Shown here: one piece after another, positions 5,584 through 5,993 of the stretch
How the letters are laid out: each line of letters starts with the position of its first letter
Numbering within the stretch: the stretch's first letter is position 1
Assembly: GCA_003164375.1 (NCBI GenBank)
Contig: PLTE01000158.1
Coordinates: 1-5,993 of the forward strand
DNA: 5,993 nucleotides
Source: Hyphomicrobiales bacterium
GTDB taxonomy: Bacteria > Pseudomonadota > Alphaproteobacteria > Rhizobiales > Xanthobacteraceae
Direction: 5' to 3'
Notes under the pieces: model-generated
The model's input: the letters and a program-made list of their open reading frames with translations, nothing else
Database searches by the model: none
What the model was told of the DNA's origin: nothing
Translations under genes and position numbers: made by a program

Positions 5584-5993
5584 TTATTTCGTTGCCGCCT
5601 CGTACAGTTCGGCGACGTAATCCCAATTGACCAGATGATCGAAAAACGCCTTCAGGTAATCCGGCCGCCGGTTGCGATAGTCGATGTAATAGGAATGCTC
5701 CCAAACGTCACAGCCGAGGATCGGCTTGGCGCCATGCACAAGCGGATTTTCGCCGTTCGGCGTTTTCATGACGACGATCTTGCCGTCCTTGACCGCGAGC
5801 CAGCACCAGCCGGAGCCGAATTGCGTGATACCGGCTTGGGTGAGATCTTCCTTCACTTTGGCCAGCGGGCCAATGTCGGCGGTGAGTTGCGATTCGAGCT
5901 TGCCGGGGAGCTTTTCGCCGCCGCCGCCTTTCCTCATCCATTTCCAAAAATGGATGTGATTGAAATGTTGGGCGGCATTGTTGAACAGGCCCG
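5584..5993 (-). CDS. sodB: Superoxide dismutase [Fe], C-terminal part (start outside window)
   Basis: The visible 135 residues are the C-terminal two thirds of a cytoplasmic Fe/Mn-family superoxide dismutase, which converts superoxide to oxygen and hydrogen peroxide; about 60 N-terminal residues, with the first metal-binding histidine, lie beyond the right edge. Visible are NNAAQHFNHIHFW, which holds the second ligand (the H of NH, equivalent to His73 of E. coli SodB) and the glutamine typical of iron enzymes, then FGSGWCWL, then CDVWEHSYY with the last two ligands D and H spaced as in the family. AAQ in place of the manganese-type AGG favours iron, though cambialistic use cannot be excluded. 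The ATG at 5937 is internal, because the conserved frame runs open past it to the window edge. The ending (DYVAELYEAATK) is normal. This is the clearest host gene in the window and agrees with alphaproteobacterial SodB. Confidence 0.95.
   Translation of the reverse strand, partial: GLFNNAAQHFNHIHFWKWMRKGGGGEKLPGKLESQLTADIGPLAKVKEDLTQAGITQFGSGWCWLAVKDGKIVVMKTPNGENPLVHGAKPILGCDVWEHSYYIDYRNRRPDYLKAFFDHLVNWDYVAELYEAATK

Noticed and set aside
1..5993. CRISPR arrays, tRNA or rRNA genes, toxin-antitoxin or defence modules
   Set aside because: No regularly spaced repeats, cloverleaf-like sequences or hallmark domains were seen on either strand.

Overview
The window reads as chromosomal DNA of a GC-rich alphaproteobacterium, most likely of the Hyphomicrobiales (Bradyrhizobium/Rhodopseudomonas-like relatives). 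This is inferred from the GC-rich codon use, the wording of the iron superoxide dismutase at the right edge and the type of IS1595-family transposase at the left edge. It was judged by reading, without any database search.

Layout. (1) Positions 1 to about 1100 hold an IS1595-family insertion sequence read leftward. Its transposase gene (118-1045) is broken by a one-base frameshift between the two halves of its zinc ribbon. It has a good promoter (1069-1096), a hairpin around its ribosome binding site (1047-1068), and a small ORF just downstream that runs off the left edge. (2) Positions 1097-1313 form a non-coding stretch with three short dyad symmetries and a candidate promoter. (3) Positions 1314-2990 (+) encode a cobalamin-binding-type radical SAM protein starting with TTG. 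(4) Convergent to it, 2999-3673 (-) encodes a type II haloacid dehalogenase of the HAD superfamily with a complete catalytic set. (5) Positions 3758-5443 (-) encode a multi-pass GT-C/family-39-like membrane glycosyltransferase. (6) Positions 5464-5583 are a gap with a GC-rich hairpin. (7) Positions 5584-5993 (-) hold the C-terminal two thirds of an iron superoxide dismutase.

The genes do not form an obvious pathway. The dehalogenase and glycosyltransferase genes lie head-to-tail on one strand and could be co-transcribed, but their products suggest no shared task. The radical SAM gene stands alone, convergent with them and directly beside the insertion sequence. No CRISPR array, tRNA, rRNA, toxin-antitoxin pair or defence island is visible. 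The points most worth following up are the frameshifted transposase with its hairpin/promoter arrangement, the orphan radical SAM protein of unknown reaction, and the dyad symmetries between the insertion sequence and that gene. I see no convincing new multi-gene system.
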